Positions 7,641 to 16,671 are shown, counted from the first letter of the stretch. The stretch: DNA of 64,000 nt from Lacrimispora indolis DSM 755 (GCF_000526995.1 NZ_AZUI01000001.1:3390001-3454000), one strand, 5' to 3'. Notes: generated by a model not told the origin, from the letters alone. Numbers and translations are program-made.

Positions 7641-9170
7641 ATGATGCTGGATGCTGAAATTAAAAAACAACTGGCTGAGTATCTCCAGCTTCTGGAAAAT
7701 GATGTGCTGATTAAAATCAGTGAAGGCTCTGACAGCGTATCAATGGATATGAAGGCTCTGATAGATGAACTGACCGCCCTGTCCCCAAGAATTAAGACAG
7801 AGCAGGTAAAGCTGCCCAGAACACCCAGCTTTAGCATTAACCGTGTGGGGGAAGACACCGGAGTGGCTTTTGCCGGAATCCCTCTTGGCCATGAATTCAC
7901 TTCTCTGGTACTGGCTCTCTTACAGGTGAGCGGAAGAGCTCCAAAGGTTGACGGCAAATTAATTGACCAGGTAAAAAGGATCAAGGGTGAGTTTCACTTT
8001 GAAACCTATATCAGCTTAAGCTGCCATAATTGCCCGGAAGTGGTGCAGGCCCTTAACTTAATGAGCATTTTAAATCCTGGTATCACCCATACCATGATAG
8101 ACGGTGCAGCATTTAAGGATGAGGCGGAAAGTAAAAATATCATGGCTGTGCCTACGGTCTGCTTAAACGGTGAGGTTTTTGGCAGCGGGCGCATGACACT
8201 GGAAGAGATTCTGGGGAAATTAGGCAGCAGCCCTGATGTATCAGAGTTTGAGGAGAAAGAGCCTTTTGATATACTTGTCATCGGAGGCGGCCCTGCGGGA
8301 GCCAGCGCGGCCATTTATGCGGCGCGCAAAGGAATTCGTACAGGTGTAGTTGCCGAACGCTTCGGCGGTCAGGTAAGAGAGACGCTGGGGATCGAGAATC
8401 TCATCAGTGTGGCGTATGCCGAAGGCCCTGAATTTGCAGAAACCCTGGAGCAGCATGTTAAAAATTACGATGTGGATATTATGAATTCCCAGCGTGCCAA
8501 ACGCCTGGAAAGAAAAGAACTCATCGAGGTGGAGCTGGAAAACGGCGCTGTTTTAAAAAGCAAGGCGGTGATCCTTTCCACAGGTGCCCGCTGGAGAAAT
8601 GTAGGCGTACCGGGTGAGGCAGAGTTTAAGAACAAGGGAGTTGCTTATTGTCCCCATTGTGACGGTCCTCTTTTTAAAGGAAAACACGTGGCAGTCATTG
8701 GAGGCGGTAATTCCGGCATTGAAGCGGCTATTGACCTTGCAGGAATTGCAAGTCATGTGACAGTGCTTGAATTTATGCCTGAGCTGAAAGCGGATGCTGT
8801 ACTGCAGAAGCGTCTTTTCAGCCTTCCCAATGTGACAGTCATAAAGAATGTTCAGACAAAAGAAATTACCGGCACTGATAAGGTAAACGGAATAACCTAT
8901 GTGGAACGTGAATCTGGAGCAGTCCATCATGTGGAACTGCAGGGAGTGTTTGTTCAGATCGGCCTTGCAGCCAATACGGATTGGCTGGGAGAAACCGTTG
9001 AACGCAACCGCATTGGAGAGATTGTTGTTGATAACCGCAATGCTGCCAGTGTGCCGGGAGTCTTTGCAGCAGGAGACTGCACGGACAGCGTTTATAAACA
9101 GATTGTCATTGCAATGGGTTCCGGAGCCAGTGCAGCCTTAAGCGCTTTTGACTATTTAATAAGAAGTTAA
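7641..9170 (+). CDS. ahpF: Alkyl hydroperoxide reductase subunit F
   Basis: Flavoprotein disulfide reductase that passes electrons from NAD(P)H to AhpC. The N-terminal 200 residues are the duplicated thioredoxin-like domain, with the redox pair Cys128/Cys131 in SCHNC. Then comes an FAD-binding [17 protein letters not shown] segment and the thioredoxin-reductase-like CPHC pair (Cys337/Cys340). A second nucleotide-binding [10 protein letters not shown] follows, and near the C-terminus the FAD-binding [10 protein letters not shown]. At 509 aa it is full length. AAGGAG precedes the ATG. Coupled to ahpC and followed by a strong terminator. Confidence 0.97.
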   Translation: MMLDAEIKKQLAEYLQLLENDVLIKISEGSDSVSMDMKALIDELTALSPRIKTEQVKLPRTPSFSINRVGEDTGVAFAGIPLGHEFTSLVLALLQVSGRAPKVDGKLIDQVKRIKGEFHFETYISLSCHNCPEVVQALNLMSILNPGITHTMIDGAAFKDEAESKNIMAVPTVCLNGEVFGSGRMTLEEILGKLGSSPDVSEFEEKEPFDILVIGGGPAGASAAIYAARKGIRTGVVAERFGGQVRETLGIENLISVAYAEGPEFAETLEQHVKNYDVDIMNSQRAKRLERKELIEVELENGAVLKSKAVILSTGARWRNVGVPGEAEFKNKGVAYCPHCDGPLFKGKHVAVIGGGNSGIEAAIDLAGIASHVTVLEFMPELKADAVLQKRLFSLPNVTVIKNVQTKEITGTDKVNGITYVERESGAVHHVELQGVFVQIGLAANTDWLGETVERNRIGEIVVDNRNAASVPGVFAAGDCTDSVYKQIVIAMGSGASAALSAFDYLIRS

Positions 9171-9176
9171 TGTTCA

Positions 9177-9223
9177 GATGCTGTTTCCTCGCCAATGACT
9201 TACGGGAAACAGCATCTTTTTTT
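9177..9223 (+). terminator. Intrinsic terminator of ahpCF
   Basis: GATGCTGTTTCC (9177-9188) pairs perfectly with GGAAACAGCATC (9205-9216), followed by seven T residues. Confidence 0.93.
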
Positions 9224-9225
9224 AT

Positions 9226-9320
9226 GCGGGCGGCGAGCCGAGCGGACATGCCTGCATGTCCATTGGGCGACCGCCGCGATAACGGGACAAAACTCGCGGA
9301 GCGCGTTTTGTCCCGTTAGG
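9226..9320. repeat. GC-rich double-hairpin intergenic element
   Basis: Two perfect hairpins in tandem: GGACATGC/GCATGTCC (9244-9261, 2-base loop) and the 13-bp AACGGGACAAAAC/GTTTTGTCCCGTT (9281-9317, 11-base loop). A similar double-hairpin layout recurs at 59852-59965. Neither sits before a T-run, so a simple terminator is unlikely. Confidence 0.55.
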
Positions 9321-9340
9321 AAATGCTGTTTTCCGGAACC

Positions 9341-9369
9341 TTGACATGTCCCGCCTGGAACAGTATAAT
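9341..9369 (+). promoter_or_regulatory. Consensus sigma-A promoter for DUF3877
   Basis: TTGACA (9341-9346), 17 bp, TATAAT (9364-9369): exact match to both boxes. The transcript would begin with copy three of the hairpin leader repeat. Confidence 0.85.
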
Positions 9370-9410
9370 TTAACTGACAGACATGGAAGCGGATTGCGAA
9401 TATCTGCTTG
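9369..9410 (+). repeat. Hairpin leader repeat, copy 3 (partial)
   Basis: Shares the core GAAGCGGATTGCG and the hairpin arms AAGCGGAT/ATCTGCTT with the copies at 18311 and 19172. The left half has diverged. The stem change is compatible with a G-U pair. Lies between promoter and start codon. Confidence 0.6.
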
Positions 9411-9447
9411 TTTTGGGTACTGCTGGAAAATGACTGGAGTGATGGAT

Positions 9448-9987
9448 ATGCAATATGGTGCGCTGGAGCGGATGCTCATTAACTCGATAAAAGAAGTACA
9501 GATAAAATTAGGATATGAAAAAGAGCCTATTCGCTTTTACTATCCTCAACATGCACTGACGAAAATACTGAAGATCTCCGAAGACTCTGACAGGGAAATG
9601 AAAGCCGCAATGGAAGGCTTTAAGGAATCCGTAAAGGAACGTCTGGGAGATATCAGGATCACAAAAAGCCAGGAACGTTTTTGCTTTGAGATTCCGCCGG
9701 AAGGAGTGGAATACGTATATGAGCATGAAAAAGACAATGGTTTCTTAAAGGAATTCATAGAAACCGTGGAAAATCACAGCACTGCCTTGGAAGATATATT
9801 AAAAGTCTTTCGTAAATTCGGGGATGGCAGGGTCATTTGTGAGAAATCCCAGGAAGAAGATTTTGATTACATTCTGTTTTTTGAGAATCCTTCTATTGAT
9901 AATTATCGGTATTATATCAAATTTCATGAAAATCACGTCACATACCACAGATTCCTGTCCGAAGATGCAGCGGATATGGGCATATAA
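9448..9987 (+). CDS. DUF3877 family protein
   Basis: A 179-aa soluble, charged, mostly helical protein of the DUF3877 family, confined largely to Lachnospiraceae. The recognisable opening is ERMLINSIKEVQIKLGYEKE followed by IRFYYP. No catalytic motif, membrane segment or signal peptide is visible. The frame opens at 9346, but that would place the start inside the promoter. The ATG at 9448 has GGAG 8 bases upstream and is preferred. Function unknown. It is transcribed from a consensus promoter through a repeated hairpin leader, and a secreted hydrolase gene follows 26 bases later. Confidence 0.8.
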   Translation: MQYGALERMLINSIKEVQIKLGYEKEPIRFYYPQHALTKILKISEDSDREMKAAMEGFKESVKERLGDIRITKSQERFCFEIPPEGVEYVYEHEKDNGFLKEFIETVENHSTALEDILKVFRKFGDGRVICEKSQEEDFDYILFFENPSIDNYRYYIKFHENHVTYHRFLSEDAADMGI

Positions 9988-10013
9988 CGATATCATATCA
10001 GGAGAAAAGAACA

Positions 10014-10559
10014 ATGCAGAGAAAAAAGTGGATAGTTACCCTGCTTACAGGTCTTGTATTTATGACCACCAATCATTTTACTGCCAAAGCGGATACAGCC
10101 TCCGACATGGCAATCCTCATGGTGGCTCCGCCGCCCTCTGAATGGCAGACCGGCCCGGGAACCGGTCCGGGAAAAGGATTTTCCCAGACAGGGCCGGAAA
10201 TCCAGAACGGAACAGGAGAACAGGTGGTGGCTTATGCAAAGCAGTTTTTAGGAAACCCTTATGTATATGGAGGGACAAGCCTTACATCAGGTGCTGACTG
10301 CTCCGGGTTTGTACTGAGCGTTTATAAACAATTTGGCATAAATCTTCCAAGAACCTCTGAGGACCAGGGACAAGCAGGGATTGATGTAGGCGGAATAGAA
10401 AATGCAAGGCCAGGGGATCTTGTATCATACATAGGGCATATCGGCATTTACGTGGGACAAAATCAGCTGATCCATGCAAGCGGCCCGGAGGACGGAATTA
10501 AAATTTCCACTGTGGATTTTAAGCCTGTGGTTTCAGTGAGAAGAGTATTGGGAAATTAA
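10014..10559 (+). CDS. Secreted NlpC/P60 (C40) cell-wall peptidase
   Basis: An N-terminal signal peptide (basic MQRKKW, hydrophobic core, cleavage probably after AKA near residue 26) is followed by a Pro/Gly-rich linker and a C-terminal NlpC/P60 domain from about residue 68. Catalytic residues are visible: Cys in ADCSGF, His in GHIGIYVG and a polar third residue in LIHASG. Such enzymes cut D-Glu to diamino-acid links in peptidoglycan stem peptides during wall growth, separation or spore formation. No SH3 or LysM binding domain is present, so it is a minimal form. A terminator follows. Confidence 0.92.
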   Translation: MQRKKWIVTLLTGLVFMTTNHFTAKADTASDMAILMVAPPPSEWQTGPGTGPGKGFSQTGPEIQNGTGEQVVAYAKQFLGNPYVYGGTSLTSGADCSGFVLSVYKQFGINLPRTSEDQGQAGIDVGGIENARPGDLVSYIGHIGIYVGQNQLIHASGPEDGIKISTVDFKPVVSVRRVLGN

Positions 10560-10575
10560 ATAAAAAGGCACATTT

Positions 10576-10624
10576 GAGCTTATCCGGATGGTTTGTAAAG
10601 ATCATCTGGGATAAGCTCTTTTTT
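10576..10624 (+). terminator. Intrinsic terminator
   Basis: GAGCTTATCC (10576-10585) pairs with GGATAAGCTC (10609-10618), followed by six T residues. It separates the NlpC/P60 gene from the spoIIIA operon. Confidence 0.9.
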
Positions 10625-10680
10625 AATTTACACCCCCTTTCCCTTAAGAAACAGGATGAAAGAAGCCGGAAGTTTTTCAG

Positions 10681-10708
10681 TCATAATTTGTCCCACCCTA
10701 CATATATT
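10681..10708 (+). promoter_or_regulatory. Candidate sigma-E promoter of the spoIIIA operon
   Basis: TCATAAT (10681-10687), 13 bp, CATATATT (10701-10708) resembles the sigma-E pattern (KMATATT, about 14 bp, CATACAHT). The spoIIIA operon is sigma-E-controlled in Bacillus and Clostridium, which supports the call. Confidence 0.55.
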
Positions 10709-10729
10709 GAGGTAAGAGGAGGGATGAAG

Positions 10730-11737
10730 GTGGAGAGGAAAGACGAGCTTATCAATATATTTTCCAGGAGCATAAGAGAAATTTTAAACCGGGTGACCGT
10801 TGACTTTGACGAGGTTCAGGAAATCAGACTCCGGGTGGCGGCTCCTCTTTTAATGGTATACCGGAATGAGGAGTATTATGTAACTCCGAAAGGTTCCCTG
10901 AGCAAGGAAGGAAAGGACGCCTATGCGGTCTCTAAAAATGAGCTTAAGGAAACCATGGAGTACATGAGCAACTATTCCCTGTATGCTTTTGAAGAAGAGA
11001 TGAAACAGGGTTTTATCACCATTCAGGGAGGCCACCGGATCGGGATCGCAGGAAAGACCATTTTAGACGAATCCGGGATCAAGGCAATGAAATACATATC
11101 CTTTATCAATGTCAGGCTGTCCCATCAGGTAAAGGGCTGCGCCTCAGAGGTTTTGCCTTATTTATACGAGGAAGGGAGAGAAATCTATCACACGCTGATC
11201 ATTTCCCCTCCCAGATGCGGGAAGACCACTCTGTTAAGAGATTTAATCCGTCAGGTTTCCAATGGTTCTGAGGATCATTCAGGGCTTACGGTGGGCGTGG
11301 TTGATGAACGTTCTGAAATTGGGGCCTGTTATCAGGGGATCCCTCAGAATGAGCTGGGAATCCGTACCGATATTTTAGACTGCTGTCCCAAGGCAAAAGG
11401 GATGATGATGCTGATACGGACCATGTCTCCCAGGGTGATTGCCGTGGATGAGATCGGAAGCAGGGAGGATTTAGAGGCAATGGAATACGTGATGAACTGC
11501 GGCTGTAAGCTGATCGCAACGGTTCACGGGAACTCCATCGATGACTTAAAGCAGAAGCCCATATTAAGAAAGCTGGTGGAGGAACGGATTTTTGAGAGAT
11601 ATATTGTCTTAAACAACTTAGGAAAGATCGGAAACATCGATCAGATCTATGACTCCAGAGGAACTCAGCTCTACAAATCCCAGGTACATCAGATGGGAAT
11701 ACGATGGGACAGGCGGGAGTGTATTGCTTATGGATAA
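10730..11737 (+). CDS. spoIIIAA: Stage III sporulation protein AA, ATPase
   Basis: Mother-cell ATPase thought to drive the SpoIIIA-SpoIIQ channel, related to type II/IV secretion ATPases. A Walker A loop is seen in PPRCGKTTLLRD, a Walker-B-like segment in VIAVDEIG, and the glycine-rich GVVDERSEIG. AGGAGG (10717-10722) lies 7 bases before a GTG at 10730 and only 1 base before the ATG at 10724, so the GTG is slightly preferred (335 or 337 aa). It opens an eight-gene operon and overlaps spoIIIAB by 8 bases. Confidence 0.95.
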   Translation: MERKDELINIFSRSIREILNRVTVDFDEVQEIRLRVAAPLLMVYRNEEYYVTPKGSLSKEGKDAYAVSKNELKETMEYMSNYSLYAFEEEMKQGFITIQGGHRIGIAGKTILDESGIKAMKYISFINVRLSHQVKGCASEVLPYLYEEGREIYHTLIISPPRCGKTTLLRDLIRQVSNGSEDHSGLTVGVVDERSEIGACYQGIPQNELGIRTDILDCCPKAKGMMMLIRTMSPRVIAVDEIGSREDLEAMEYVMNCGCKLIATVHGNSIDDLKQKPILRKLVEERIFERYIVLNNLGKIGNIDQIYDSRGTQLYKSQVHQMGIRWDRRECIAYG

Positions 11738-12260
11738 TACGTGGCTGAGGATTTTAGGAGCAGTACTGGTCATTATATCCAGCTCCGGTCTTGGGTTTTT
11801 TATGGCAGCCCAATGGAACGAGCATTTAAAGACCGTGGAAAAGCTCCGGAAGATGATTTTTTTGTTAAAAGGCGAGATTGTTTATGCAAATTCTCCTCTT
11901 ACAGAGGCTTTTGAGCGCACCGGCAGAAAGGCCGGAGGTGAAATAGGCGTTTTGTTTGAGAAGGTGTCGGAGCGGCTTTCCGGACAGCAGGGAGAAACCT
12001 TTTATACCATCTGGCAGGAAGAGATCGACAAACTTCCCAGGGAGGTCTGCTTGTCCAAAGAGGACAAACAGAATTTAAAAGGCCTGGGTGAGCACCTGGG
12101 ATACTTAGACATGGACATGCAGGAGCGGAACATTCTTTTGTACCTGGAACAGCTGGATTTAACCATCGGCTATTTGAGAAAACATAAGCAGGAAAAAAGC
12201 CGCCTTTATACCAGCCTGGGTATAATGGGCGGTTTATTCCTAACAATCGTAATGTATTAA
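11730..12260 (+). CDS. spoIIIAB: Stage III sporulation protein AB
   Basis: A 176-aa membrane protein with an N-terminal hydrophobic helix (ILGAVLVIISSSGLGFFMA), a soluble helical middle and a C-terminal hydrophobic tail. SpoIIIAB resembles type II secretion GspF and is the proposed platform of the engulfment channel. The open frame starts earlier, but the ATG at 11730, with GGGAG upstream, overlaps the end of spoIIIAA and gives the family's length. Translational coupling to spoIIIAA is likely. Confidence 0.93.
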   Translation: MDNTWLRILGAVLVIISSSGLGFFMAAQWNEHLKTVEKLRKMIFLLKGEIVYANSPLTEAFERTGRKAGGEIGVLFEKVSERLSGQQGETFYTIWQEEIDKLPREVCLSKEDKQNLKGLGEHLGYLDMDMQERNILLYLEQLDLTIGYLRKHKQEKSRLYTSLGIMGGLFLTIVMY

Positions 12261-12270
12261 GGAGGATAGC

Positions 12271-12465
12271 ATGGGGGTCAATTTGATTTTTAAAATTGCA
12301 GCAGTTGGAATCCTGGTTTCCGTCATCTGCCAGGTATTAAAACACAGCGGACGGGAAGAACAGGCATTCTTAACAAGCCTCGCGGGGCTGATCCTGGTGC
12401 TGTTCTGGCTGGTGCCTTATATTTATCAGTTATTTGAATCCATTAAAAATCTGTTTGCATTGTAG
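12271..12465 (+). CDS. spoIIIAC: Stage III sporulation protein AC
   Basis: A 64-aa protein that is almost entirely two membrane helices with a short loop containing KHSGREEQAF, the conserved SpoIIIAC signature. It is part of the mother-cell membrane complex facing the forespore. AAGGAGG lies 6 bases before the ATG. The stop codon is 9 bases before the next start. Confidence 0.93.
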   Translation: MGVNLIFKIAAVGILVSVICQVLKHSGREEQAFLTSLAGLILVLFWLVPYIYQLFESIKNLFAL

Positions 12466-12474
12466 GTGAGAGAC

Positions 12475-12861
12475 ATGACCGTAGTGACCATAGCCATAAC
12501 AGGGATCGTTGCAGTGCTTTTAGCGGTTTCCTTAAAAGGGATGAAGGGGGAATATGGGACCTATCTGGTTATGGCGGCGGGCTTTTTTATCTTTTTTTAC
12601 GGCATGGGAAAGCTCACTACCATTCTGGATACCATGAAGGAGATCCAGACCTATATTAAGATCAACAGCATCTATCTATCCACCCTGGTAAAGATGATAG
12701 GAATCACCTATATCGCAGAATTTGCTGCCGGGATATGCAAGGATGCGGGATACGGAGCCGTTGGGACCCAGATCGAAATATTCGGAAAGCTGTCTGTTCT
12801 GGCAGTCAGCATGCCCATTCTCCTGGCCCTCATTGAGACGCTGCAGGTATTTTTATCATGA
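12475..12861 (+). CDS. spoIIIAD: Stage III sporulation protein AD
   Basis: A 128-aa protein with three to four membrane helices, homologous in part to SpoIIIAC. The IKINSIYLSTLVKMIGITYIAEF region is typical. A GTG at 12466 is in frame, but the ATG at 12475 fits the GGTGAG ribosome site better. It overlaps the open frame of spoIIIAE by 4 bases. Confidence 0.92.
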   Translation: MTVVTIAITGIVAVLLAVSLKGMKGEYGTYLVMAAGFFIFFYGMGKLTTILDTMKEIQTYIKINSIYLSTLVKMIGITYIAEFAAGICKDAGYGAVGTQIEIFGKLSVLAVSMPILLALIETLQVFLS

Positions 12862-12878
12862 CGGAAGGGAGTAAGACC

Positions 12879-14054
12879 ATGAAAAGAACCGCCTTTTTCC
12901 TGTTGTGTCTTTTGATCCTGCTGCTTTTCCCGGGGGACAGCCCTGGAGCGGAAGTCTCTTCCGGGCAGGAGGAGGCGGCCTCAGTGGGAGAGCTGGATTT
13001 AGATCAATATGATTTAACGGATATCCAGAAATTTCTGGACCAGGCTAAGGGGAACCAGGGCATGAACCTTTCCTTTAAAGAGCTGATGAAGGATCTGATG
13101 GATGGAAAATTAAATGAAGTCATGGGACAGGCCGGAAAAGCGCTGAAGGATCTGCTGATGGGAGAGATTAAAAACAGCGGACATATGATGGGACAGATCA
13201 TGGTGCTGGGGATCATTGGAGCGGTATTTTCCAACTTTTCCAGCGTGTTTACGGGAAGCCAGATTTCTGAAACCGGGTTTTTCGTCACCTATCTGCTGCT
13301 GTTTACTTATCTGGCTGCCAGCTTTTTTACCAGTGTTACCATTACGGGAAATGTGGTGGGGCAGGTCATGGATTTTACTAAAATATTGATGCCGGCCTAT
13401 TTCCTGGCAGCGGCATTTGCGGGGAGCAGCGCGTCTGCGGCAGCTTCCTATGAGTTCACATTATTTATCATCGCTTCCGCCCAGTGGCTTTTGGGGCAGG
13501 TGCTTTTGGCTCTCATAAGGGTCTATGCCCTTTTGGTCATGGCAGGCCACATTGCCAAAGAGGACATGCTCTCAAAGCTTACAGAGCTTTTGGAACAGGT
13601 GGTTTCCTGGAGTTTAAAGACCCTGGTAGGAGTTGTGCTCGGGTTTCACCTCATTCAGTCCATGGTTCTGCCCTATGTGGATTCCATGAAAACGGGAGCC
13701 ATCCAGAAGCTGATCGGAGCCATTCCTGGGATCGGCCAGGGTGTTAACTCCGTTGCCCAGATGGTGCTGGGGTCCGGGGTGCTTATTAAAAATACCATTG
13801 GAGCAGCCGGTATTATCATACTTCTCATCATCTCCGTGATTCCGCTGTTAAAGCTGGTGGTGCTGATGGTATTATACCAATGCGTTGCAGCCCTTTTGCA
13901 GCCGGTCTGCGATAAGAGGATCGTGTCCTGCATTTCCGATATGGCAAAAGGCCATCGGATGCTCCTTTCCGTTGCGGCCTCAGGGGTGATTCTCTTTATT
14001 GTTACCATAGCGCTTGTATGCGCTTCCACCAATGTGACCTATTATACCGGGTGA
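12879..14054 (+). CDS. spoIIIAE: Stage III sporulation protein AE
   Basis: A 391-aa multi-pass membrane protein of the SpoIIIA channel. A signal-like N-terminus (MKRTAFFLLCLLILLLFPG) precedes a soluble segment with the YDLTDIQKFLD motif, then about eight membrane helices. AGGGAG lies 7 bases before the ATG at 12879; an in-frame ATG at 12858 is less well placed. The stop overlaps the GGTGAG site of spoIIIAF. The family is known to be essential for forespore gene expression after engulfment. Confidence 0.93.
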   Translation: MKRTAFFLLCLLILLLFPGDSPGAEVSSGQEEAASVGELDLDQYDLTDIQKFLDQAKGNQGMNLSFKELMKDLMDGKLNEVMGQAGKALKDLLMGEIKNSGHMMGQIMVLGIIGAVFSNFSSVFTGSQISETGFFVTYLLLFTYLAASFFTSVTITGNVVGQVMDFTKILMPAYFLAAAFAGSSASAAASYEFTLFIIASAQWLLGQVLLALIRVYALLVMAGHIAKEDMLSKLTELLEQVVSWSLKTLVGVVLGFHLIQSMVLPYVDSMKTGAIQKLIGAIPGIGQGVNSVAQMVLGSGVLIKNTIGAAGIIILLIISVIPLLKLVVLMVLYQCVAALLQPVCDKRIVSCISDMAKGHRMLLSVAASGVILFIVTIALVCASTNVTYYTG

Positions 14055-14059
14055 GAGAC

Positions 14060-14743
14060 ATGGAAGAATTGTTTAACTGGATACGCAATATAACCTATTA
14101 CCTGATTTTTATAACCGTGGTGGGAAACCTCCTGCCGGATAAGAAATATGAAAAGTACATAAAATTATTTGCCGGCATGGTGTTGATCCTTTTGGTATTA
14201 AAACCAATTACAGGAGGCTTAAGGCTTGATGATACCCTGGCTTACTATTTTGAGGCCATCAGTCTTAAAAAGGAAGCAGGAGAGCTGACGGGAAAGCTTT
14301 CAAGCATGGATGAGAAACGGCTTGAAACCATGATTGCCAGATATGAGGAGGCGGTGGGAACGGATTTAAAATCCATGGCAGAAACCGAAGGCTTTGACTG
14401 CAGGACATCCAGGGTGGAAATCAACAAGGATCAGGAAAGCGGTTCCTTTGGCCATGTAATGCAGGTCTCCATGGTTCTGGTGCCGCAGAAAACAGGAGAA
14501 GAAGCAAAGGGTGTGGCTGTTTCCGGAAATGGGACGGTTCCCGTAGAAAAGGTACAGGAAGTAGAAGAGGTGAAAATAGCCGGGTCAGAGCCGGAAAAAG
14601 GTGAGGATAAGGGACAGGAGGACGTGAGGAGGCAGAAACAGGAAGAAAATTCACGGCTTTCAGGTCTTAGAAGGCGGATTGCGGAATATTATGATTTGGA
14701 GGAACAGGATATTGAAATTCAAATGGAAGATGGGAAAGGATAA
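14060..14743 (+). CDS. spoIIIAF: Stage III sporulation protein AF
   Basis: Two N-terminal membrane helices (ITYYLIFITVVGNLLP, then LFAGMVLILLVLKPI) are followed by a soluble domain of about 170 residues with a charged, low-complexity middle. SpoIIIAF is a ring-building-motif protein in the mother-cell side of the channel. The ATG at 14060, 5 bases after the spoIIIAE stop, has GGTGAG upstream. The middle insertion rich in Glu and Lys (about residues 150-200) is poorly conserved in the family. Confidence 0.92.
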   Translation: MEELFNWIRNITYYLIFITVVGNLLPDKKYEKYIKLFAGMVLILLVLKPITGGLRLDDTLAYYFEAISLKKEAGELTGKLSSMDEKRLETMIARYEEAVGTDLKSMAETEGFDCRTSRVEINKDQESGSFGHVMQVSMVLVPQKTGEEAKGVAVSGNGTVPVEKVQEVEEVKIAGSEPEKGEDKGQEDVRRQKQEENSRLSGLRRRIAEYYDLEEQDIEIQMEDGKG

Positions 14744-15317
14744 ATGGCTGATCTTATTGGCTGTTGGAATGATTATCCTAATCCTTACATTTCCCTCCGG
14801 TTCGGGTATGGCCGCCAAGGTAGAGCGGACTGCAGAAAGCAAAAACCAGACGGCATTGCAAAAAGGAATCGTAACAGAGCCTGCAGATGGAGAAGCGGCT
14901 GCGGCGGCAGGAGCAGACCGGACCTATGAGGAGCAGCTGGAGGCGAGGGTAAAGAAAATTTTGAAAACCGTGGATGGGGTCGGTCAGGTAGAAGTGATGA
15001 TCGTGCTGAAATCGTCAGAGGAGAAGGTACTGCGTGTCGATAAGGACAGTTCGGATTCCTCTACCGAGGAAAAGGACAGCTCCGGGGGGACCAGAAAGAA
15101 CACCAGCGCAGAGCTTAAAGAAAGCACTATTCTTACCGGTTCAGGAGAAAACACATCTCCAATTGTGGAGAAGGAGATACGTCCGGAGATAGAAGGAATC
15201 GTCATCAGTGCCCAGGGCGGAGGCAGCCCCACGGTAAAAGCTGAAATTTCCAGTGCCATGGAAGCATTATTTAACCTGCCCCCACATAAAATAAAAGTAT
15301 TAAAGAGGGTGGAATAA
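14712..15317 (+). CDS. spoIIIAG: Stage III sporulation protein AG
   Basis: A single membrane helix near the N-terminus (WLILLAVGMIILILTFPSG) is followed by an extracytoplasmic domain that forms the large SpoIIIAG ring. The sequence contains the conserved KILKTVDGVGQVEVMIVLKS and ends in LPPHKIKVLKRVE. The start is uncertain: a TTG at 14712 has GGAGG 9 bases upstream, while an ATG at 14730 has none well placed. Either way it overlaps spoIIIAF by 14-32 bases. A Ser/Glu-rich loop interrupts the ring domain. Confidence 0.9.
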   Translation: MKFKWKMGKDKWLILLAVGMIILILTFPSGSGMAAKVERTAESKNQTALQKGIVTEPADGEAAAAAGADRTYEEQLEARVKKILKTVDGVGQVEVMIVLKSSEEKVLRVDKDSSDSSTEEKDSSGGTRKNTSAELKESTILTGSGENTSPIVEKEIRPEIEGIVISAQGGGSPTVKAEISSAMEALFNLPPHKIKVLKRVE

Positions 15318-15332
15318 AAAGGAGTGTCATGT

Positions 15333-16121
15333 ATGAGAAGTTGGAAAACAAGCAATGAACCCAAAGTCCCTAAAACCCCAAAGAAAATGGATATGAAGAA
15401 ACTGTTCCGAAGAAACCAGATTATTATCACCACATTGGCCGTTATGATAGCTGCTGCTGGATATTTAAACTATGCCGGAAAGCAGGAGGCCGCTTCCGGG
15501 ACAGACGTCTATGAGGCGGGGATGACTGATATTTCTGAAGAAGATATTTTAGCAGAAAACCAGTCCCTTACAGGCAGTGATGTAAATCAGGAAATCGCAA
15601 GCCTTGACCAGGATGCGGAAGATATCGATAAGCTGGAGGAAAATGAGACATTGGCAGCTGCAGAAAGCGACGGATCCGTGGATCTGGCAGCAAATGAGAC
15701 ACAGGCGGCCCAGACCGGCCTTGACAACCCTGGAGAAGCAGTGCTTACCAGCGGAATGAACGTATCGGACTACATATCAAGCGTACAGTTAAACAGAGAG
15801 CAGGTAAGGGCAAAGAACAAGGAAACCTTAATGAACTTAATCAACAATCCTAACATTGAGGAAGCGGCAAAACAGCAGGCCATTCAGGAAATGATCGAAA
15901 TGACGGCTGTTTCTGAAAAAGAAAATGCAGCAGAAACCTTATTGCTTGCCAAAGGCTTTGCAGACCCTGTGGTCAGCATCTCCAGCGGAAAAGTGGATGT
16001 GGTCATTAATGCTCCCAGCATTACAGATCCTCAGCGGGCCCAGATTGAGGACATCGTAAAGAGGAAAACAGAAGTAGGGGCGGAGAGTATTGTGATCACC
16101 CTTATGAAACTGGAAGAGTAA
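15333..16121 (+). CDS. spoIIIAH: Stage III sporulation protein AH
   Basis: A 262-aa bitopic protein that binds forespore SpoIIQ across the intermembrane space. It has a short cytoplasmic tail rich in Lys and Pro, a helix at about residues 31-48 (QIIITTLAVMIAAAGYLNY), a long acidic linker and a C-terminal ring-building domain with VVINAPSITDPQRAQIEDIV. AAAGGAG lies 8-9 bases before the ATG. Last gene of the spoIIIA operon. No spoIIQ gene is in the window. Confidence 0.94.
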   Translation: MRSWKTSNEPKVPKTPKKMDMKKLFRRNQIIITTLAVMIAAAGYLNYAGKQEAASGTDVYEAGMTDISEEDILAENQSLTGSDVNQEIASLDQDAEDIDKLEENETLAAAESDGSVDLAANETQAAQTGLDNPGEAVLTSGMNVSDYISSVQLNREQVRAKNKETLMNLINNPNIEEAAKQQAIQEMIEMTAVSEKENAAETLLLAKGFADPVVSISSGKVDVVINAPSITDPQRAQIEDIVKRKTEVGAESIVITLMKLEE

Positions 16122-16146
16122 AAAGCCGCGGCAAATGTTACGTTTC

Positions 16147-16186
16147 AGCCATGCCATTCATAATGTGCAAACACTTCTGCATGGCT
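16147..16186 (+). other. Hairpin after spoIIIAH
   Basis: AGCCATGC (16147-16154) pairs with GCATGGCT (16179-16186). It lies between the spoIIIAH stop and the next promoter and could end the operon, but no T-run follows. Confidence 0.4.
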
Positions 16187-16195
16187 AACTGTAAC

Positions 16196-16224
16196 TTGCA
16201 AACTTCGGCCAGTTTTGCTATAAT
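16196..16224 (+). promoter_or_regulatory. Sigma-A-like promoter for the Asp23/YqhY gene
   Basis: TTGCAA, 17 bp, TATAAT upstream of the Asp23-family gene, showing that it is expressed separately from the spoIIIA operon. Confidence 0.7.
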
Positions 16225-16265
16225 AATTCCAGAACCCAGAAATATGAGTACAGGAGGGAATTGCT

Positions 16266-16652
16266 GTGGCAGAAGTGGAAAGCAGAAATACTCACAAAGT
16301 ATATGAAAAAGATAAAATCGGCGAAGTACAGATTGCAGACGATGTGGTGGCCATCATTGCTGGCCTTGCCGCAACAGAAGTAGAAGGCGTAGATTCCATG
16401 GCGGGCAATATCACCAATGAGCTGGTGGCGAAGCTGGGCATGAAAAATTTATCAAAAGGCGTTAAGGTAGAACTGACCGAAGAACACGTATCTGTGGATT
16501 TATCCTTAAACATCAAATACGGTTACAGCATACCTGCTGTCAGTGAGAAAGTTCAGGAGAAAGTGCAGAACGCTATTGAGAACATGACAGGATTAACGGT
16601 CCTGGATGTAAACATTCGGATTGCCGGTGTTGCATTGGAAGAGAATAAATAG
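16266..16652 (+). CDS. Asp23/Gls24 family protein (YqhY-like)
   Basis: A 128-aa soluble protein of the Asp23 family. The conserved IADDVVAIIAGLAATEVEGV and the C-terminal VSEKVQEKVQNAIENMTGL are evident. In Bacillus the orthologue YqhY lies next to the acc genes and nusB and is linked to lipid synthesis control. It starts at GTG with GGAGGG 7 bases upstream. Position between spoIIIA and nusB matches the ancestral order, although three unrelated genes now separate it from nusB. A terminator follows. Confidence 0.92.
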   Translation: MAEVESRNTHKVYEKDKIGEVQIADDVVAIIAGLAATEVEGVDSMAGNITNELVAKLGMKNLSKGVKVELTEEHVSVDLSLNIKYGYSIPAVSEKVQEKVQNAIENMTGLTVLDVNIRIAGVALEENK

Positions 16653-16671
16653 ATTTTTAGAAAAGTCTATC

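Noticed and set aside
9226..9335. Minus-strand ORF through the double-hairpin element
   Set aside because: The open frame at 9222-9479 is made of palindromic GC-rich sequence and the promoter of the DUF3877 gene; no ribosome site or family.
16147..16186. Possible terminator of the spoIIIA operon
   Set aside because: The 8-bp stem is real, but no T-run follows, so it is listed only as a hairpin.
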